A stretch of 64,000 nucleotides of DNA, taken from Falsiphaeobacter marinintestinus (GTDB lineage Bacteria > Pseudomonadota > Alphaproteobacteria > Rhodobacterales > Rhodobacteraceae). The stretch is taken from the NCBI RefSeq assembly GCF_007923355.1, contig NZ_VOGO01000002.1:496001-560000 (forward strand), given 5' to 3'. Below the pieces are notes generated by a model. That model did no database searches. It was not told the origin of the DNA and saw only the letters and a program-made list of their open reading frames with translations. How positions within the stretch are numbered: position 1 is the first letter of the stretch; each line of letters begins with the position of its first letter. The position numbers were made by a program, and so were the translations under genes. Below, piece by piece: positions 52,263 to 62,170 of this stretch.

Positions 52263-53574
52263 TGTTAGCAGCCTTGATATAGATCATCGGATTTACGGGG
52301 CGTCCGTTCACCCGGATTTCATAATGCAAATGGGTGCCGGTCGATCGTCCGGTGCTACCCATATCAGCTATGTGATCCCCGCGCGAGACCCTTTGGCCCA
52401 CCTTCACACGAATCCGTGTGTTATGGGCATAGCGCGTCTTGATACCGAACGCATGCTGAATTTCGACCAGGCGTCCAAACCCGGACTGCCAACCGGCATG
52501 GGTGACCACGCCGTCAGCCGTAGAAAAGATATCCGTGCCATGCGGGGCAGCAAAATCGGTCCCGTTATGCATCCGGCGACCACCGGTCTTGGGATCGCGG
52601 CGATAGCCATATCCGCTGGTAAAGCGAAACGCAGATTTGACCGGGCTGGCAAAGGGCGCCTGCTGTGCAGCAATCCGATACAGGTTCAACTGGTCCATCT
52701 GCTTCAACAGCTTGTTGGCGCGCAGCTCATCCGGCGTTGGTTCTTCACCGCGGGTCGAAAACGAGATCGGAGTCAAAGGACCACCCTGACCGCTATAGCC
52801 CCGGCGCACCTGTTCGATGATTGAATCGGTCGGCATGCCCGCGTTGCGGAACATCTTGTCCAAGGGTTCTACCGAAATCTCCATGGCTTCTTCAAGCTGC
52901 CGGAAAATCTGGTCGTTGCGTTCCTGCGTCAGCTTCAGCTCGATCTCAAGCTCGTCGCGCTGGCCCAGGGCGTCTTGCGCATCTGCCAGAATCTGGTCGC
53001 GCTCGGCGGCGGTATCGGCCAGTGCTTCGGCCATGAAATCCATCTGCGGCAGAACGGCGGCTGCGGTTGGTCCGGCCTCGCCAGCGCCTTCGCTTTTCAA
53101 CGCAACAACTTCGGCACGCGCGGTTTCCCGGTCTTTCATGGTACCGCGCAGGGTCGCCTGAATCACTTCGATCCCGGTCTCCAGCTCCCGACGGCGGGTT
53201 TCCGACGCCAAAAGCTCGGATTGCATGACAGAAATCTGCTCAAGCGCCGTGTTGAACCGTTGCTGGGCGGCAAGCGCCTCTTCGGCCCGCGTATCGCGTT
53301 CGACAGAAATCGCATTCAGCCGTTCCTGATAGACCCGCTGGTCGCGTTTGGCCTGCTCCCGGAAATTTCCGGACCCGATACTGTCCATCATCAGGATTGC
53401 CGAGGCCACGATGGCCCAGCCCACCACGACGAACACACCGGCATACGCCGAAAGCTGCACCACCGGCCTTAGCCGGATAAAGCGTGTATCCTGATCGGAT
53501 TTCAAAAAGATGCGCCGTTCCGGAAAATACTTTTCCAGAAGCGCATTGGTTTTAATCGCGAGTGTTGTCCGCAC
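52252..53574 (-). CDS. Membrane-anchored M23 (LytM) metallopeptidase
   Basis: Cell-wall endopeptidase of 440 residues from GTG 53574, chosen because AAGGA precedes it. One N-terminal membrane helix (YAGVFVVVGWAIVASAILMM) then a long coiled coil (about 90-240), then the M23 domain at the C-terminus: HNGTDFAAPHG supplies His and Asp zinc ligands and HLHYEIRVNG the others. Coupled to bactofilin downstream by overlap; this gene pair is known from bacteria where bactofilin scaffolds an M23 enzyme to shape cells or stalks. Confidence 0.92.
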   Translation of the reverse strand: MRTTLAIKTNALLEKYFPERRIFLKSDQDTRFIRLRPVVQLSAYAGVFVVVGWAIVASAILMMDSIGSGNFREQAKRDQRVYQERLNAISVERDTRAEEALAAQQRFNTALEQISVMQSELLASETRRRELETGIEVIQATLRGTMKDRETARAEVVALKSEGAGEAGPTAAAVLPQMDFMAEALADTAAERDQILADAQDALGQRDELEIELKLTQERNDQIFRQLEEAMEISVEPLDKMFRNAGMPTDSIIEQVRRGYSGQGGPLTPISFSTRGEEPTPDELRANKLLKQMDQLNLYRIAAQQAPFASPVKSAFRFTSGYGYRRDPKTGGRRMHNGTDFAAPHGTDIFSTADGVVTHAGWQSGFGRLVEIQHAFGIKTRYAHNTRIRVKVGQRVSRGDHIADMGSTGRSTGTHLHYEIRVNGRPVNPMIYIKAANNVF

Positions 53575-53785
53575 GCGGTATTCCTTGTCCCCATCCCCAT
53601 GAGGCCACAGACCGCTCATGCAGCCTGCATGCTCTGCCAGAGTGCATAGCCAGAGCTTAAGCAATGAGCAAGTTTTCATGTGAAGGATCGGCGCTGAACG
53701 TCACGTATCAAGGTCTGTGTGGCAAAAATCCGCCGATTCCAACAGGTTGCTCATGCGAAACAGGGCTCTTCACGGTGCTACAGGA

Positions 53786-54625
53786 TCAGGCAGACCCACG
53801 GTTTCGGGCCGGTACCTCATCTGCAAGGGGCCAGTAGAAGTCTGGCGGTATGCCGGCTTCAGCGCGTTTTTCTTCGTTGAACGGGGGTTTCAATGCGCCG
53901 TGGAAGTACTTGCGAACCAGCGCGTGAAACACCTCTTTCGGATCGCAATCTTCGCGACCACACAGAAAATGGAACCATTTCGACCCATAGGCGACATGCG
54001 CAACTTCTTCGGAATAGATCGTTTCCAGAGCCGCCACGGCACTGTCCGCCTTGGCATTGCGAAACACCTTGATCATGCCCGGCGTTACATCCAGACCGCG
54101 CGCCTCAAGCACCATTGGGACCACGGCCAGCCGCCCCATAAAGTCATCTGCCGTATCTTCGGCGGCCCGCCACATCCCGGCATGGGCCGGTAATGCGCCA
54201 TAATGGCTGTCAAGTTCTTCAAGACAGCCGCATACAAGATTGAAATGTTTGGATTCTTCGTCAGCCGCCTTGACCCAGTCATCATAGAACCCCATTGGCA
54301 TCGGCACATGTCCAAACCGCGCCAACAGGTCCCAGTGCAGATCCACCGCGTTCAGTTCGATATGCGCCACCGCATGCAGCAAGGCAATGCGTCCGGCAGG
54401 CGATCCGGGCTTGCGTTTTGGCACATCGCGCGGGTCCAGCAACTCGGGTCGGTCCGGGCGGGCGGGCCGCAAGGGCGGTTTTGCAACGCCGACCTCAATT
54501 GCTGGCGCATCCCCGTTTCGCGACGCAAACCACGCCGCCGCATGTCGGCGCGACAACGCGGTCTTGGCCTTGCCGTCGGCTGTCGTCAGAACTTCGGTTG
54601 CCATTTCGGCAAGGCTAAGGGTCAA
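53786..54625 (-). CDS. DUF455 ferritin-like protein
   Basis: Helical protein of 279 residues, DUF455 family of the ferritin-like superfamily. Putative di-metal ligands lie in AVAHIELNAVDLHWDL, DEESKHFNL and YSEEVAHVAYG. Function not established. TTG at 54625 is the likely start: it overlaps the upstream stop (TTGA) and has AAGGGG close by; ATG 54604 is the alternative but has no SD. Translationally coupled to the Bcp gene. Confidence 0.85.
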   Translation of the reverse strand: MTLSLAEMATEVLTTADGKAKTALSRRHAAAWFASRNGDAPAIEVGVAKPPLRPARPDRPELLDPRDVPKRKPGSPAGRIALLHAVAHIELNAVDLHWDLLARFGHVPMPMGFYDDWVKAADEESKHFNLVCGCLEELDSHYGALPAHAGMWRAAEDTADDFMGRLAVVPMVLEARGLDVTPGMIKVFRNAKADSAVAALETIYSEEVAHVAYGSKWFHFLCGREDCDPKEVFHALVRKYFHGALKPPFNEEKRAEAGIPPDFYWPLADEVPARNRGSA

Positions 54626-55083
54626 AGCCCCTTCACCGCTTCAAGCACCGCATCCACGTGCCCGTCGACCTTCACTTTGCGCCAGACCTGCGCAATCTTG
54701 CCGTCGGCATCAATCAGAAACGTCGCGCGCTGGATGCCCATCGATTTCTTGCCGTACATGTTCTTTTCGACCCAGACACCATAATCTTCGCAGACCAATC
54801 CGTCGGCATCGGATAGCAACGGCGTGGTCAACTCATACTTGGCGACAAATTTGTCATGTTTGGCGACTGTATCCTTGGAAATCCCGAACACTTGCGCGCC
54901 CGCATCGGCGAACTCCTGCAGCGCGGCAGAAAAGCCGATGGATTCCTTTGTACAGCCCGGCGTATCATCGCGCGGGTAAAAGAACAGAACAACACTGGTG
55001 CCGCGCAGATCTGAAAGCGTCACCTCGCCTCCACCATCACGGGGCAAGGTAAAATCGGGTGCGGTATCGGACACGTCGGGCAT
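54622..55083 (-). CDS. bcp: Thiol peroxidase of the Bcp/PrxQ family
   Basis: Thioredoxin-fold peroxidase, 153 residues from ATG 55083 after GGAG. Peroxidatic C44 is in DDTPGCTKES. The resolving cysteine five residues later, found in many Bcp proteins, is missing (Ile at that place), while C98 (LVCEDYG) matches the third cysteine of E. coli Bcp. It may use C98 or an external thiol. Coupled to the DUF455 gene. Confidence 0.93.
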   Translation of the reverse strand: MPDVSDTAPDFTLPRDGGGEVTLSDLRGTSVVLFFYPRDDTPGCTKESIGFSAALQEFADAGAQVFGISKDTVAKHDKFVAKYELTTPLLSDADGLVCEDYGVWVEKNMYGKKSMGIQRATFLIDADGKIAQVWRKVKVDGHVDAVLEAVKGL

Positions 55084-55135
55084 CGGGCAACTCCAGGGTG
55101 ATTTTGCGATCTCGTGAGTTTCATAATAGGCCTTC

Positions 55136-58100
55136 ATGGGCAACATTAAAGGCACGGAATCTTGTATGGATGACGGCGCGCCCGTGACGGATCAGGACAA
55201 GGGTCAGCCAGCCCCGAAACCTCGGCGCAAACGGCGGGTGCTGAAGACGGCAAGCATACTGCTGTTCGCAGCCGTTGTCCTGTTGATCATGGCAGGTGCG
55301 GCTGCCTTGTCTCTGATCGGCCAGCGGCTGCATGCGCCCGACTGGCTGCGCTCAGAACTCGAAACCCGGATCGAGCGCAATCTGGGCAGCGCGCAGATCG
55401 ATTTCGGTGAGGTTGAATTTATCGTCAACAAAGGCTGGCGGCCGCGTCTGCGCCTGCGCAACGTTGTGCTCAGTGACGGGCAGGGCAGCCGCATCGTTGA
55501 ATTGTCTCACGCCGAGGCCAGCCTTGCCATGCGTCCGCTGATCCGTGGAAAAATCCGCCCCAAACGTATTCTTATCAGCGGTGTCTTTGCCACGCTCCGG
55601 CGCGACCAGGGCGGGGCGGTGTCGTTGCTGGTGGGCGACAGGGCAGCGCCGGTCGGGCAGGCCGCCGGATTGCCGCAGCTGATCGAAAGCTGGGACAAGG
55701 TGTTGCTGATGCCGGCCCTCGAAGCGCTGGTGGCCGTTGAAATGGACACCCTGACGATGCGCTATGAAGATGCGCGGCAGGGGCGCGGCTGGACGCTGGA
55801 CGGTGGGTTGATCACCCTTGACCGTGATGGCGATGACCTGCGCCTTGCCTCCAGCTTTGCGCTGTTGTCGGGCCGCGACTATGCCAGCTTGTTTGAGGCC
55901 AATTATTCCAGTCGCATTGGTGACACCAGCGCCGACTTCGGCGTGGTCGTGACTGATGTCCCGGCGGCTGACATTGCCGCCCAAAACCCGGTCATGGGCT
56001 GGCTGGGTGTGCTGCGCGCCCCGATCTCGGGCGCGTTGCGGGGCAGTGTCGCAGACGACGGTGCGTTGGGTCCGGTCTCGGCCACCCTGCAAATCGGTGC
56101 CGGGGCCGTGCAGCCGACAGACCAATCGCGCCCGATCCGCTTCAATCAGGCCAGAACTTACCTGACCTACATCCCGGGCTCGCAGGTGCTGAAGTTCGAT
56201 GAACTGTCCGTCGACAGCGACTGGGTGTCTGGCGTGTCCGAAGGCCGCGCATTCCTGTCCGGCGTCGAAAACGGCAAACTGACCGAACTGGTCGGGCAAT
56301 TCAAAGCCACGTCCTTGCGGGTCAATCCGGATGGATTGCTGCCCGAACCGCTGGTGCCCGAGGCGGCAAGCTTTGACTTCAGACTGGAACTGGATCCGTT
56401 TCGCCTGACCCTGGGCGAGGCCGCAATCACTGATCGCGCGGGCCAGATCGGCCTGTCGGGCGATCTGACGGCGGACCAGAACGGCTGGCATCTGGCGCTG
56501 GACGGTCAGATGGATCAATTAACGCCAAAGCGGCTGTTGGAATCTTGGCCCGAGCAGGCAGCCCCGAAACCCCGCAAATGGGTCAGCGAAAACCTGTTTG
56601 GCGGCAATCTGAGCGATATTGATTTTGCAGTGCGTCTGGAGCCCGGACAGCGGCCCTTCTTTGCGGTCGACTGGTCATTTTCCGAGGCCCGCGTCCGGTT
56701 CAACAAGCATCAGCCGCCCATCACCGGCGGTGCCGGGCAGGTCAGTATTCTTGGCGACCGGCTGATGGTCACGGCGACCGAAGGGGTTGTGACGGCAGAT
56801 CAGGGTGGTGATCTGAATGTGGCCGGAACATCGTTCATGATCCCGGACATGTCGGTCAAACCCTTCACCTATGGCATCATCCGCGCCCGGGCACAGGGGC
56901 CGGTCACGGCCGCCTTGTCGCTGTTAAACCGCCCGCCGCTCGCTGTGCTCAAGGACACGCCCTTGCCGGTCGACATGGCTGACGGTCAGGTCGCGTTCGA
57001 AGGCACGATGTCCGTTCCGTTGCGCCCGAAGGTCCCGCTGGGCGAGATCGAGTTTCATCTGGACGGCACCCTCACGGATGTCGCCAGCGCCGTGCTGATC
57101 CCGGGCCAATCCCTGACCGCAGACACGCTTCGCCTGCAGGCAGACCAGTCTCAGGTCGTGGTGTCGGGCGACGGCGTGATCGGTGCGCTTCCGGCCACCT
57201 TCAATTGGCGCCAGCCCTTGGGGGCAGACTCCAAAGGCAAGGGCAGCCGGGTCAACGGCACGGTCGAACTATCGCAACGCACCATCGATACCTTCGCGAT
57301 CGGATTGCCCAAAGGCTCGGTTGGCGGCGAAGGCGTCGCTCAGGTCGTGCTTGAGCTGAAGCCCAAGACAAAACCGGCCCTGACGATCACTTCCGATCTC
57401 AAAGGCGTCGCTCTGGCGATTCCGTCCCTTGGGTGGCGCAAGCCGCCCGGGTCGTCAGGCCGGTTGGATCTGTCTGTCACCCTGGGCGAGTCCCCCCGCG
57501 TCGATGCCCTGTCGCTGGACGCTGCCGGTCTCAAGGTCAGCGGATCGGTCTCGACGCGGGCGGATGGCGGTTTGGACCGCGCCGTTCTGAACAAGGTCAG
57601 TCTGGGCGGCTGGCTGGACGCGTCGCTCCTGTTGACCGGGCGCGGCGATGCGCAGCCCGCCATAACAGTGCAGAGCGGATCGGTTGATCTTGGAAAACGC
57701 CCGCGAAGTTCCGGCAGCGGGGGCGACGGGTCTGGGCCGGTCAATGTGTCCCTGTCACGTCTCCGGATCAGCGAAACCCTGGCCCTGACCGATTTCAAAG
57801 CAGCGCTCACCAGCAGCGGCGGCACGCTCGCCGGCCCCTTCAGCGGGCAGCTCAACGGGCAAACCGCGCTCACAGGGCGGATTGTCCCTCAATCCGGAGG
57901 CAGTGCGATCGAGGTGGCTTCGACAGATGGGGGGGGCGTTTTCCGGTCTGCCGGTATTCTCAATCAGGCCCATGGCGGCCCGTTCACGTTGAAATTGATC
58001 CCGGCTGGCCCCGCCGGTCACTATACTGGCTCCCTCAGGGTGACGAACACGCGAATCAAGGACGCCCCGGTCATGGCGGCGATGATGAACGCGGTCAGCG

Positions 58101-58543
58101 TCGTGGGGCTGCTGGACGAAATGGCCGGGCAGGGCATCCTGTTCACCGAAGTTGACGCAAAGTTCCAGCTGACCCCGGAAAAGCTGATCATCCAGAGCAG
58201 CAGCGCCGTCGGCCCGTCGATCGGGTTGTCGATGGACGGGTCTTACGATCTGCGCAGCAAGCGGTTGGGGATGCGAGGCGTCTTTTCCCCGGTTTACCTG
58301 CTCAATGCCATCGGCAGCGTGTTGACCCGCAAGGGCGAAGGTATCATCGGGTTCAATTACACGCTGACCGGTCTGGCCAGCGATCCCAATCTGCAGGTCA
58401 ATCCGCTGTCCGGTCTGGCACCGGGCATGTTCCGCGAAATTTTCCGGGGCGAATCCGCACCGGATCCGGACAGGGACATTCCCGCCACCAATCCCAGCAC
58501 GGCGTTGCCCCACAATCCGATGAATGGGGCGGGCGACAGATGA
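55136..58543 (+). CDS. AsmA/YhdP-like giant envelope protein
   Basis: Protein of 1135 residues with one N-terminal membrane helix (about 40-62, ASILLFAAVVLLIMAGAAALSLI) and a long beta-rich periplasmic part. The repeated beta-strand composition, the DUF3971-like middle and the AsmA-type C-terminus (PVYLLNAIGSVLTRKGEGIIGFNYTLTGLASDPNLQVNPLSGLAPGMFREIF) indicate the AsmA/YhdP/TamB class thought to move lipids between membranes. Start at ATG 55136 or ATG 55166; both lie in the space divergent from bcp. The tail is rich in Pro and Asn. Confidence 0.85.
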   Translation: MGNIKGTESCMDDGAPVTDQDKGQPAPKPRRKRRVLKTASILLFAAVVLLIMAGAAALSLIGQRLHAPDWLRSELETRIERNLGSAQIDFGEVEFIVNKGWRPRLRLRNVVLSDGQGSRIVELSHAEASLAMRPLIRGKIRPKRILISGVFATLRRDQGGAVSLLVGDRAAPVGQAAGLPQLIESWDKVLLMPALEALVAVEMDTLTMRYEDARQGRGWTLDGGLITLDRDGDDLRLASSFALLSGRDYASLFEANYSSRIGDTSADFGVVVTDVPAADIAAQNPVMGWLGVLRAPISGALRGSVADDGALGPVSATLQIGAGAVQPTDQSRPIRFNQARTYLTYIPGSQVLKFDELSVDSDWVSGVSEGRAFLSGVENGKLTELVGQFKATSLRVNPDGLLPEPLVPEAASFDFRLELDPFRLTLGEAAITDRAGQIGLSGDLTADQNGWHLALDGQMDQLTPKRLLESWPEQAAPKPRKWVSENLFGGNLSDIDFAVRLEPGQRPFFAVDWSFSEARVRFNKHQPPITGGAGQVSILGDRLMVTATEGVVTADQGGDLNVAGTSFMIPDMSVKPFTYGIIRARAQGPVTAALSLLNRPPLAVLKDTPLPVDMADGQVAFEGTMSVPLRPKVPLGEIEFHLDGTLTDVASAVLIPGQSLTADTLRLQADQSQVVVSGDGVIGALPATFNWRQPLGADSKGKGSRVNGTVELSQRTIDTFAIGLPKGSVGGEGVAQVVLELKPKTKPALTITSDLKGVALAIPSLGWRKPPGSSGRLDLSVTLGESPRVDALSLDAAGLKVSGSVSTRADGGLDRAVLNKVSLGGWLDASLLLTGRGDAQPAITVQSGSVDLGKRPRSSGSGGDGSGPVNVSLSRLRISETLALTDFKAALTSSGGTLAGPFSGQLNGQTALTGRIVPQSGGSAIEVASTDGGGVFRSAGILNQAHGGPFTLKLIPAGPAGHYTGSLRVTNTRIKDAPVMAAMMNAVSVVGLLDEMAGQGILFTEVDAKFQLTPEKLIIQSSSAVGPSIGLSMDGSYDLRSKRLGMRGVFSPVYLLNAIGSVLTRKGEGIIGFNYTLTGLASDPNLQVNPLSGLAPGMFREIFRGESAPDPDRDIPATNPSTALPHNPMNGAGDR

Positions 58544-58584
58544 TGACGCTGGCCAACAGCTGGATTTGGGCCTAAAGCGCCGCC

Positions 58585-59631
58585 ATGAAACTCAGCGATT
58601 TTGATTTTGACCTGCCCGACACCCTGATTGCGACGCGCCCGGTTTCGCCGCGGTCGTCCGCACGCTTGCTGGTGGCCAAGGGCGACACCCTGACGGATGC
58701 ACATGTATCCGACTTGCCAGACTGGCTGCGCCCCGGTGATCGTCTGGTTCTGAATGACACGCGTGTGATCCCCGCACGGCTCAGCGGGCAACGCCACCGC
58801 TTGGGCGCGCAAGGGCAAACCAGCGCCGGAATCGAAGTCACCTTGCTGGACCCGCGTGCTGATGGCTGCTGGGGGGCCTTGCTGAAACCGCTCAAAAAGG
58901 TGCGGATCGGCGAAGAGATTGTGTTTTCCGACACCCTGTCCGCCGTGCTGGACGCGGTCGAAGACGGGCAGGGGCTTTTGCGGTTCAACCTGCAGGGCGA
59001 CGATTTCGACGCCGCTCTGGCGCAGGCGGGCGCGATGCCCTTGCCGCCCTATATCGCCGCCAAACGCCCGGCGGATGCGCAGGACAAGACCGATTACCAG
59101 ACCGTATTTGCCCGCAACGCGGGCGCTGTCGCCGCCCCGACGGCCTCGCTGCATTTCGACCAGGCGCTGCTTGATCGTCTGGCGCAGGCCGGGATCGACT
59201 TTACTTATGTCACGCTGCATGTCGGCGCGGGCACGTTTCTGCCGGTCAAGGTCGAAGACGTGACAACGCACAAGATGCACGCCGAATGGGGCCGCGTCAG
59301 TGAAACCGCTGCCGCCGAGATCGCCGCCACCAAGGCCGCAGGCGGGCGGATTATCCCGGTCGGAACAACCGCGCTCCGCCTGATCGAAAGCGCCGCGCGC
59401 AGCGGAGAGATTGCCCCATGGGAGGGCGAGACCGACATCTTCATCTATTCCGGCTTCACCTTTCACGTGACCGACGCGCTGATGACCAATTTCCACCTGC
59501 CGAAATCGACGCTTCTGATGCTTGTCTCTGCCCTGATCGGTCAGGATCGGGTCCGCGCGATATATGATCATGCCGTGCGCCACGAATACCGGTTCTTTTC
59601 CTATGGCGATGCGTCTTTGCTGATCCCCTGA
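58585..59631 (+). CDS. queA: S-adenosylmethionine:tRNA ribosyltransferase-isomerase
   Basis: Queuosine biosynthesis enzyme that adds an epoxycyclopentane ring from SAM to tRNA precursor, 348 residues. Diagnostic blocks: [79 protein letters not shown] and [19 protein letters not shown]. Position 42 bases after the AsmA-like gene. Confidence 0.98.
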   Translation: MKLSDFDFDLPDTLIATRPVSPRSSARLLVAKGDTLTDAHVSDLPDWLRPGDRLVLNDTRVIPARLSGQRHRLGAQGQTSAGIEVTLLDPRADGCWGALLKPLKKVRIGEEIVFSDTLSAVLDAVEDGQGLLRFNLQGDDFDAALAQAGAMPLPPYIAAKRPADAQDKTDYQTVFARNAGAVAAPTASLHFDQALLDRLAQAGIDFTYVTLHVGAGTFLPVKVEDVTTHKMHAEWGRVSETAAAEIAATKAAGGRIIPVGTTALRLIESAARSGEIAPWEGETDIFIYSGFTFHVTDALMTNFHLPKSTLLMLVSALIGQDRVRAIYDHAVRHEYRFFSYGDASLLIP

Positions 59632-59740
59632 CAGCGCGATACTTCTGAAAGCGACATGTACCAGTCGCTCACAAACGCGACCGTTCAAACCCCGAATCTG
59701 TTAGGGAGGGGCAAGCCCACCGACAACAGGGAGTCGGATC

Positions 59741-61012
59741 ATGTCTCAAGTTCTTTCCAGCGCGTGGGCGCTTTTGCTCGGTATGGGATTGCTGATGGTC
59801 GGCAACGGTCTGCAGGGCACGCTTCTGGGTGTGCGCGGCCAGCTTGAAGGCTTTTCCACCTTTGAAATGTCGGTGGTGATGTCGTCCTATTTCCTCGGCT
59901 TCCTCGGCGGGTCTCGCATTGCCCCTGATATGATCCGCAGGGTCGGACACGTCCGCGTCTTTGCGGCGCTGGCCTCGTTCATCTCTGCCGTGATGATCCT
60001 CTATCCGATGTTCACCAACCCAATCGCCTGGTCGCTGGGCCGCGTTCTGATCGGCTTTTGTTTCTCGGGCGTGTACGTGACGGCAGAAAGCTGGCTGAAC
60101 AACGCAGCCGACAACGCCAACCGTGGCAAAGCGCTGTCGGCCTATATGATTGTCCAGATGGCGGGCATCGTTGCCGCACAGGCCCTGATGCTGGCGGGCG
60201 ATCCGGCCGGGTATGAGACATTCGTGATCGCATCGGTTCTGGTTTCGATTTCCTTCGCCCCCATTTTGCTCTCGATCAGCCCGACACCGTCGTTCGAGCG
60301 GACCCAGCCGATGACACTGCGCCAGTTGATGACAGCCTCGCCGTTGGGCTGCGTGGGCATGTTCCTGATGGGCGGCGTGTTTTCCGCCCAGTTCGGGATG
60401 AGCGCGGTCTACGGTGCCGAAGTCGGGCTGACGCTGGCCGAAATCTCAACCTTTGTCGCTGCCTTTTATATCGGTGCGACGGTGTTCCAGTACCCGATCG
60501 GGTGGTTGTCCGACCGAATGGACCGGCGCCTGATGATCATGGCCGGCTCAATCGGGGCCGGGCTTGGATCGATCCTCGGTATCATGATGGGCGATCAGTT
60601 CATCGTTCTGCTGTTCGCCGCGCTGCTGATCGGCGGGCTGGCAAACCCGCTCTATTCGTTGCTGATCGCCTATACCAACGACTATCTCGAACACGAAGAC
60701 ATGGCCGCCGCTTCTGGCGGGCTGGTCTTCATCAACGGTCTTGGCGCGATTGCCGGGCCGCTGTTCATGGGCTGGCTGATGGATGACGCGATCATCGGGC
60801 CGTCCGGGTATTTCATGTTCATGGCCGGATTGTTGTTCGCTCTGGCACTTTATGCCGCCTACCGGATGACTCAGCGGCCGTCGGTTCCGGTCGAAGACAC
60901 CGGCGTTATGGCAGCGGTTTACCCGTCGTCGACGGCGATGGCGGTCGAATATGCGCAAGAATTCGCCATTGAGGCAGATCAGGATGGTCAAGATGACGCA
61001 GAAGCGGCATGA
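59741..61012 (+). CDS. MFS transporter (YcaD-like)
   Basis: Inner-membrane transporter of 423 residues with about 12 helices in two halves (1-195 and 210-395). Features of the major facilitator superfamily: SSYFLGFLGGSRIAPDMIRRVGHVR after helix 2 and YPIGWLSDRMDRRLMIM in the second half. An acidic tail follows. The order of helices and GRVLIGFCFSGVYVTAESWLN resemble E. coli YcaD. Substrate unknown. Confidence 0.88.
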   Translation: MSQVLSSAWALLLGMGLLMVGNGLQGTLLGVRGQLEGFSTFEMSVVMSSYFLGFLGGSRIAPDMIRRVGHVRVFAALASFISAVMILYPMFTNPIAWSLGRVLIGFCFSGVYVTAESWLNNAADNANRGKALSAYMIVQMAGIVAAQALMLAGDPAGYETFVIASVLVSISFAPILLSISPTPSFERTQPMTLRQLMTASPLGCVGMFLMGGVFSAQFGMSAVYGAEVGLTLAEISTFVAAFYIGATVFQYPIGWLSDRMDRRLMIMAGSIGAGLGSILGIMMGDQFIVLLFAALLIGGLANPLYSLLIAYTNDYLEHEDMAAASGGLVFINGLGAIAGPLFMGWLMDDAIIGPSGYFMFMAGLLFALALYAAYRMTQRPSVPVEDTGVMAAVYPSSTAMAVEYAQEFAIEADQDGQDDAEAA

Positions 61013-61061
61013 TTTGTAACATTATGTCGTTGGTGTCGTAATTTGTTACTGTCACACAACG

Positions 61062-61076
61062 TTAAAATTTCTTTAA
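61062..61076. promoter_or_regulatory. CtrA-type binding motif before the DUF924 gene
   Basis: TTAA-AATTTCT-TTAA, an exact TTAA-N7-TTAA match to the alphaproteobacterial CtrA consensus, 46 bases before ATG 61122. Confidence 0.55.
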
Positions 61077-61121
61077 GTTCAGATAATTCACGTGTGTGAG
61101 TATAAAAACGGAGTAAGTCTC

Positions 61122-61700
61122 ATGATTGGACCAGAGGAAATCCTGAATTTCTGGTTAGATGAGAAGGGCCCAGGCAGCTGGTATATCCAGGATGACACGC
61201 TTGACGCCGAAATTCGGACCAAATTTGAAGCCGCCTGGGAAGGCGCTGCAGATGGCCGGTATTCCCTGTGGCTGACCTATCCCAGTGGCGCACTCGCTTA
61301 CATCATCCTGACCGATCAGTTTCCCCGGAACATGTTCCGCGGTGATGGCAAATCTTTTGCCACCGACAAGGCCGCGCTTGCTGCGGCCAAGGCGGCAGTC
61401 GACAAAGGTTGGGATCTCAAGATCGATGAACCTGCGCGGCAGTTCTTTTATCTGCCGATGATGCACTCGGAAAACCTGTGCGATCAGGAACGCTGTGTAC
61501 GGCTGATGTGCGAACGCATGCCGGAAGGCGGCGCATCGAACCTGCTGCATGCCCGCGCCCACCGTGAAATCATCCGCAAGTTTGGCCGGTTCCCGTACCG
61601 CAACGCAGCCCTGTCCCGGTCAACCACCCGCACCGAGGCCGATTATGTCTCGGACGGAGGCTATGGCCAGACCGTGCGCGAATTGCAGGCCGCCAGTTAA
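61122..61700 (+). CDS. DUF924 family protein
   Basis: Helical protein of 192 residues, DUF924. Start ATG 61122 has GGAGTAAG at SD distance; an upstream GTG is not favoured. Typical stretches: EEILNFWLDEKGPGSWY, TKFEAAWEGAADGRYSLWL, IILTDQFPRNMFRGDGKSFATD and FFYLPMMHSENLCDQERCV, and HREIIRKFGRFPYRNAALSR. Function unknown; the fold resembles TPR-like solenoids. A CtrA-type site lies in front. Confidence 0.9.
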   Translation: MIGPEEILNFWLDEKGPGSWYIQDDTLDAEIRTKFEAAWEGAADGRYSLWLTYPSGALAYIILTDQFPRNMFRGDGKSFATDKAALAAAKAAVDKGWDLKIDEPARQFFYLPMMHSENLCDQERCVRLMCERMPEGGASNLLHARAHREIIRKFGRFPYRNAALSRSTTRTEADYVSDGGYGQTVRELQAAS

Positions 61701-62125
61701 ACCTCGCCTTCGGGCGGAACACAGCCGCGTATATCGTTTACGGTATGGGCGGCCTCGTTGCCCAATGTCCTGATCGACTGATCCAGCATGGTCTGGGGCA
61801 GGGCCGTGATTTCGTCCAGCCGCCCACCCATCTTGTCCATCCGCACACCGACCTGATCGATCCGCGTTTGCACGCGCGACATGATCTCGGGGCTCAGGTC
61901 CCCGGTGTTCAGGCTCGCCAGATCACTGCGCAGCGCGCTCAGTTCCGCTGTCATCATCTTAACATCGTCGCGCATCGGCCCGACAATCTGGATCTTGCTG
62001 GCGAAACCGGTCAGAACCCCGTCCACCGTACTGCTCAGCTTCCATCCCAGAAACAGGCACACAGCCACCAGGATCAAAGTCGCGTTCAGCAATGCAAGGG
62101 CCAGATCTTTGAGTGTCTTTGCCAT
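61697..62125 (-). CDS. Small membrane-anchored coiled-coil protein
   Basis: Protein of 142 residues from ATG 62125 (AAGGA before it). One N-terminal membrane helix (LALALLNATLILVAVCLFLGWKL) then a long helical part with heptad pattern (KMMTAELSALRSDLASL; MSRVQTRIDQVGVRMDKMGGRLDEI). No known domain recognised. Divergent from lpd; its stop overlaps the convergent DUF924 stop region by four bases. The frame runs further upstream to 62230 through the nested repeats, probably by chance. Confidence 0.72.
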   Translation of the reverse strand: MAKTLKDLALALLNATLILVAVCLFLGWKLSSTVDGVLTGFASKIQIVGPMRDDVKMMTAELSALRSDLASLNTGDLSPEIMSRVQTRIDQVGVRMDKMGGRLDEITALPQTMLDQSIRTLGNEAAHTVNDIRGCVPPEGEV

Positions 62126-62170
62126 GGAATGTCCTTTCGAAATCAGCGGGCAGGGCGCGTTTAACGCGAT

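Noticed and set aside
58357-59688. 443-codon minus-strand frame opposite queA
   Set aside because: queA motifs are complete on the plus strand.
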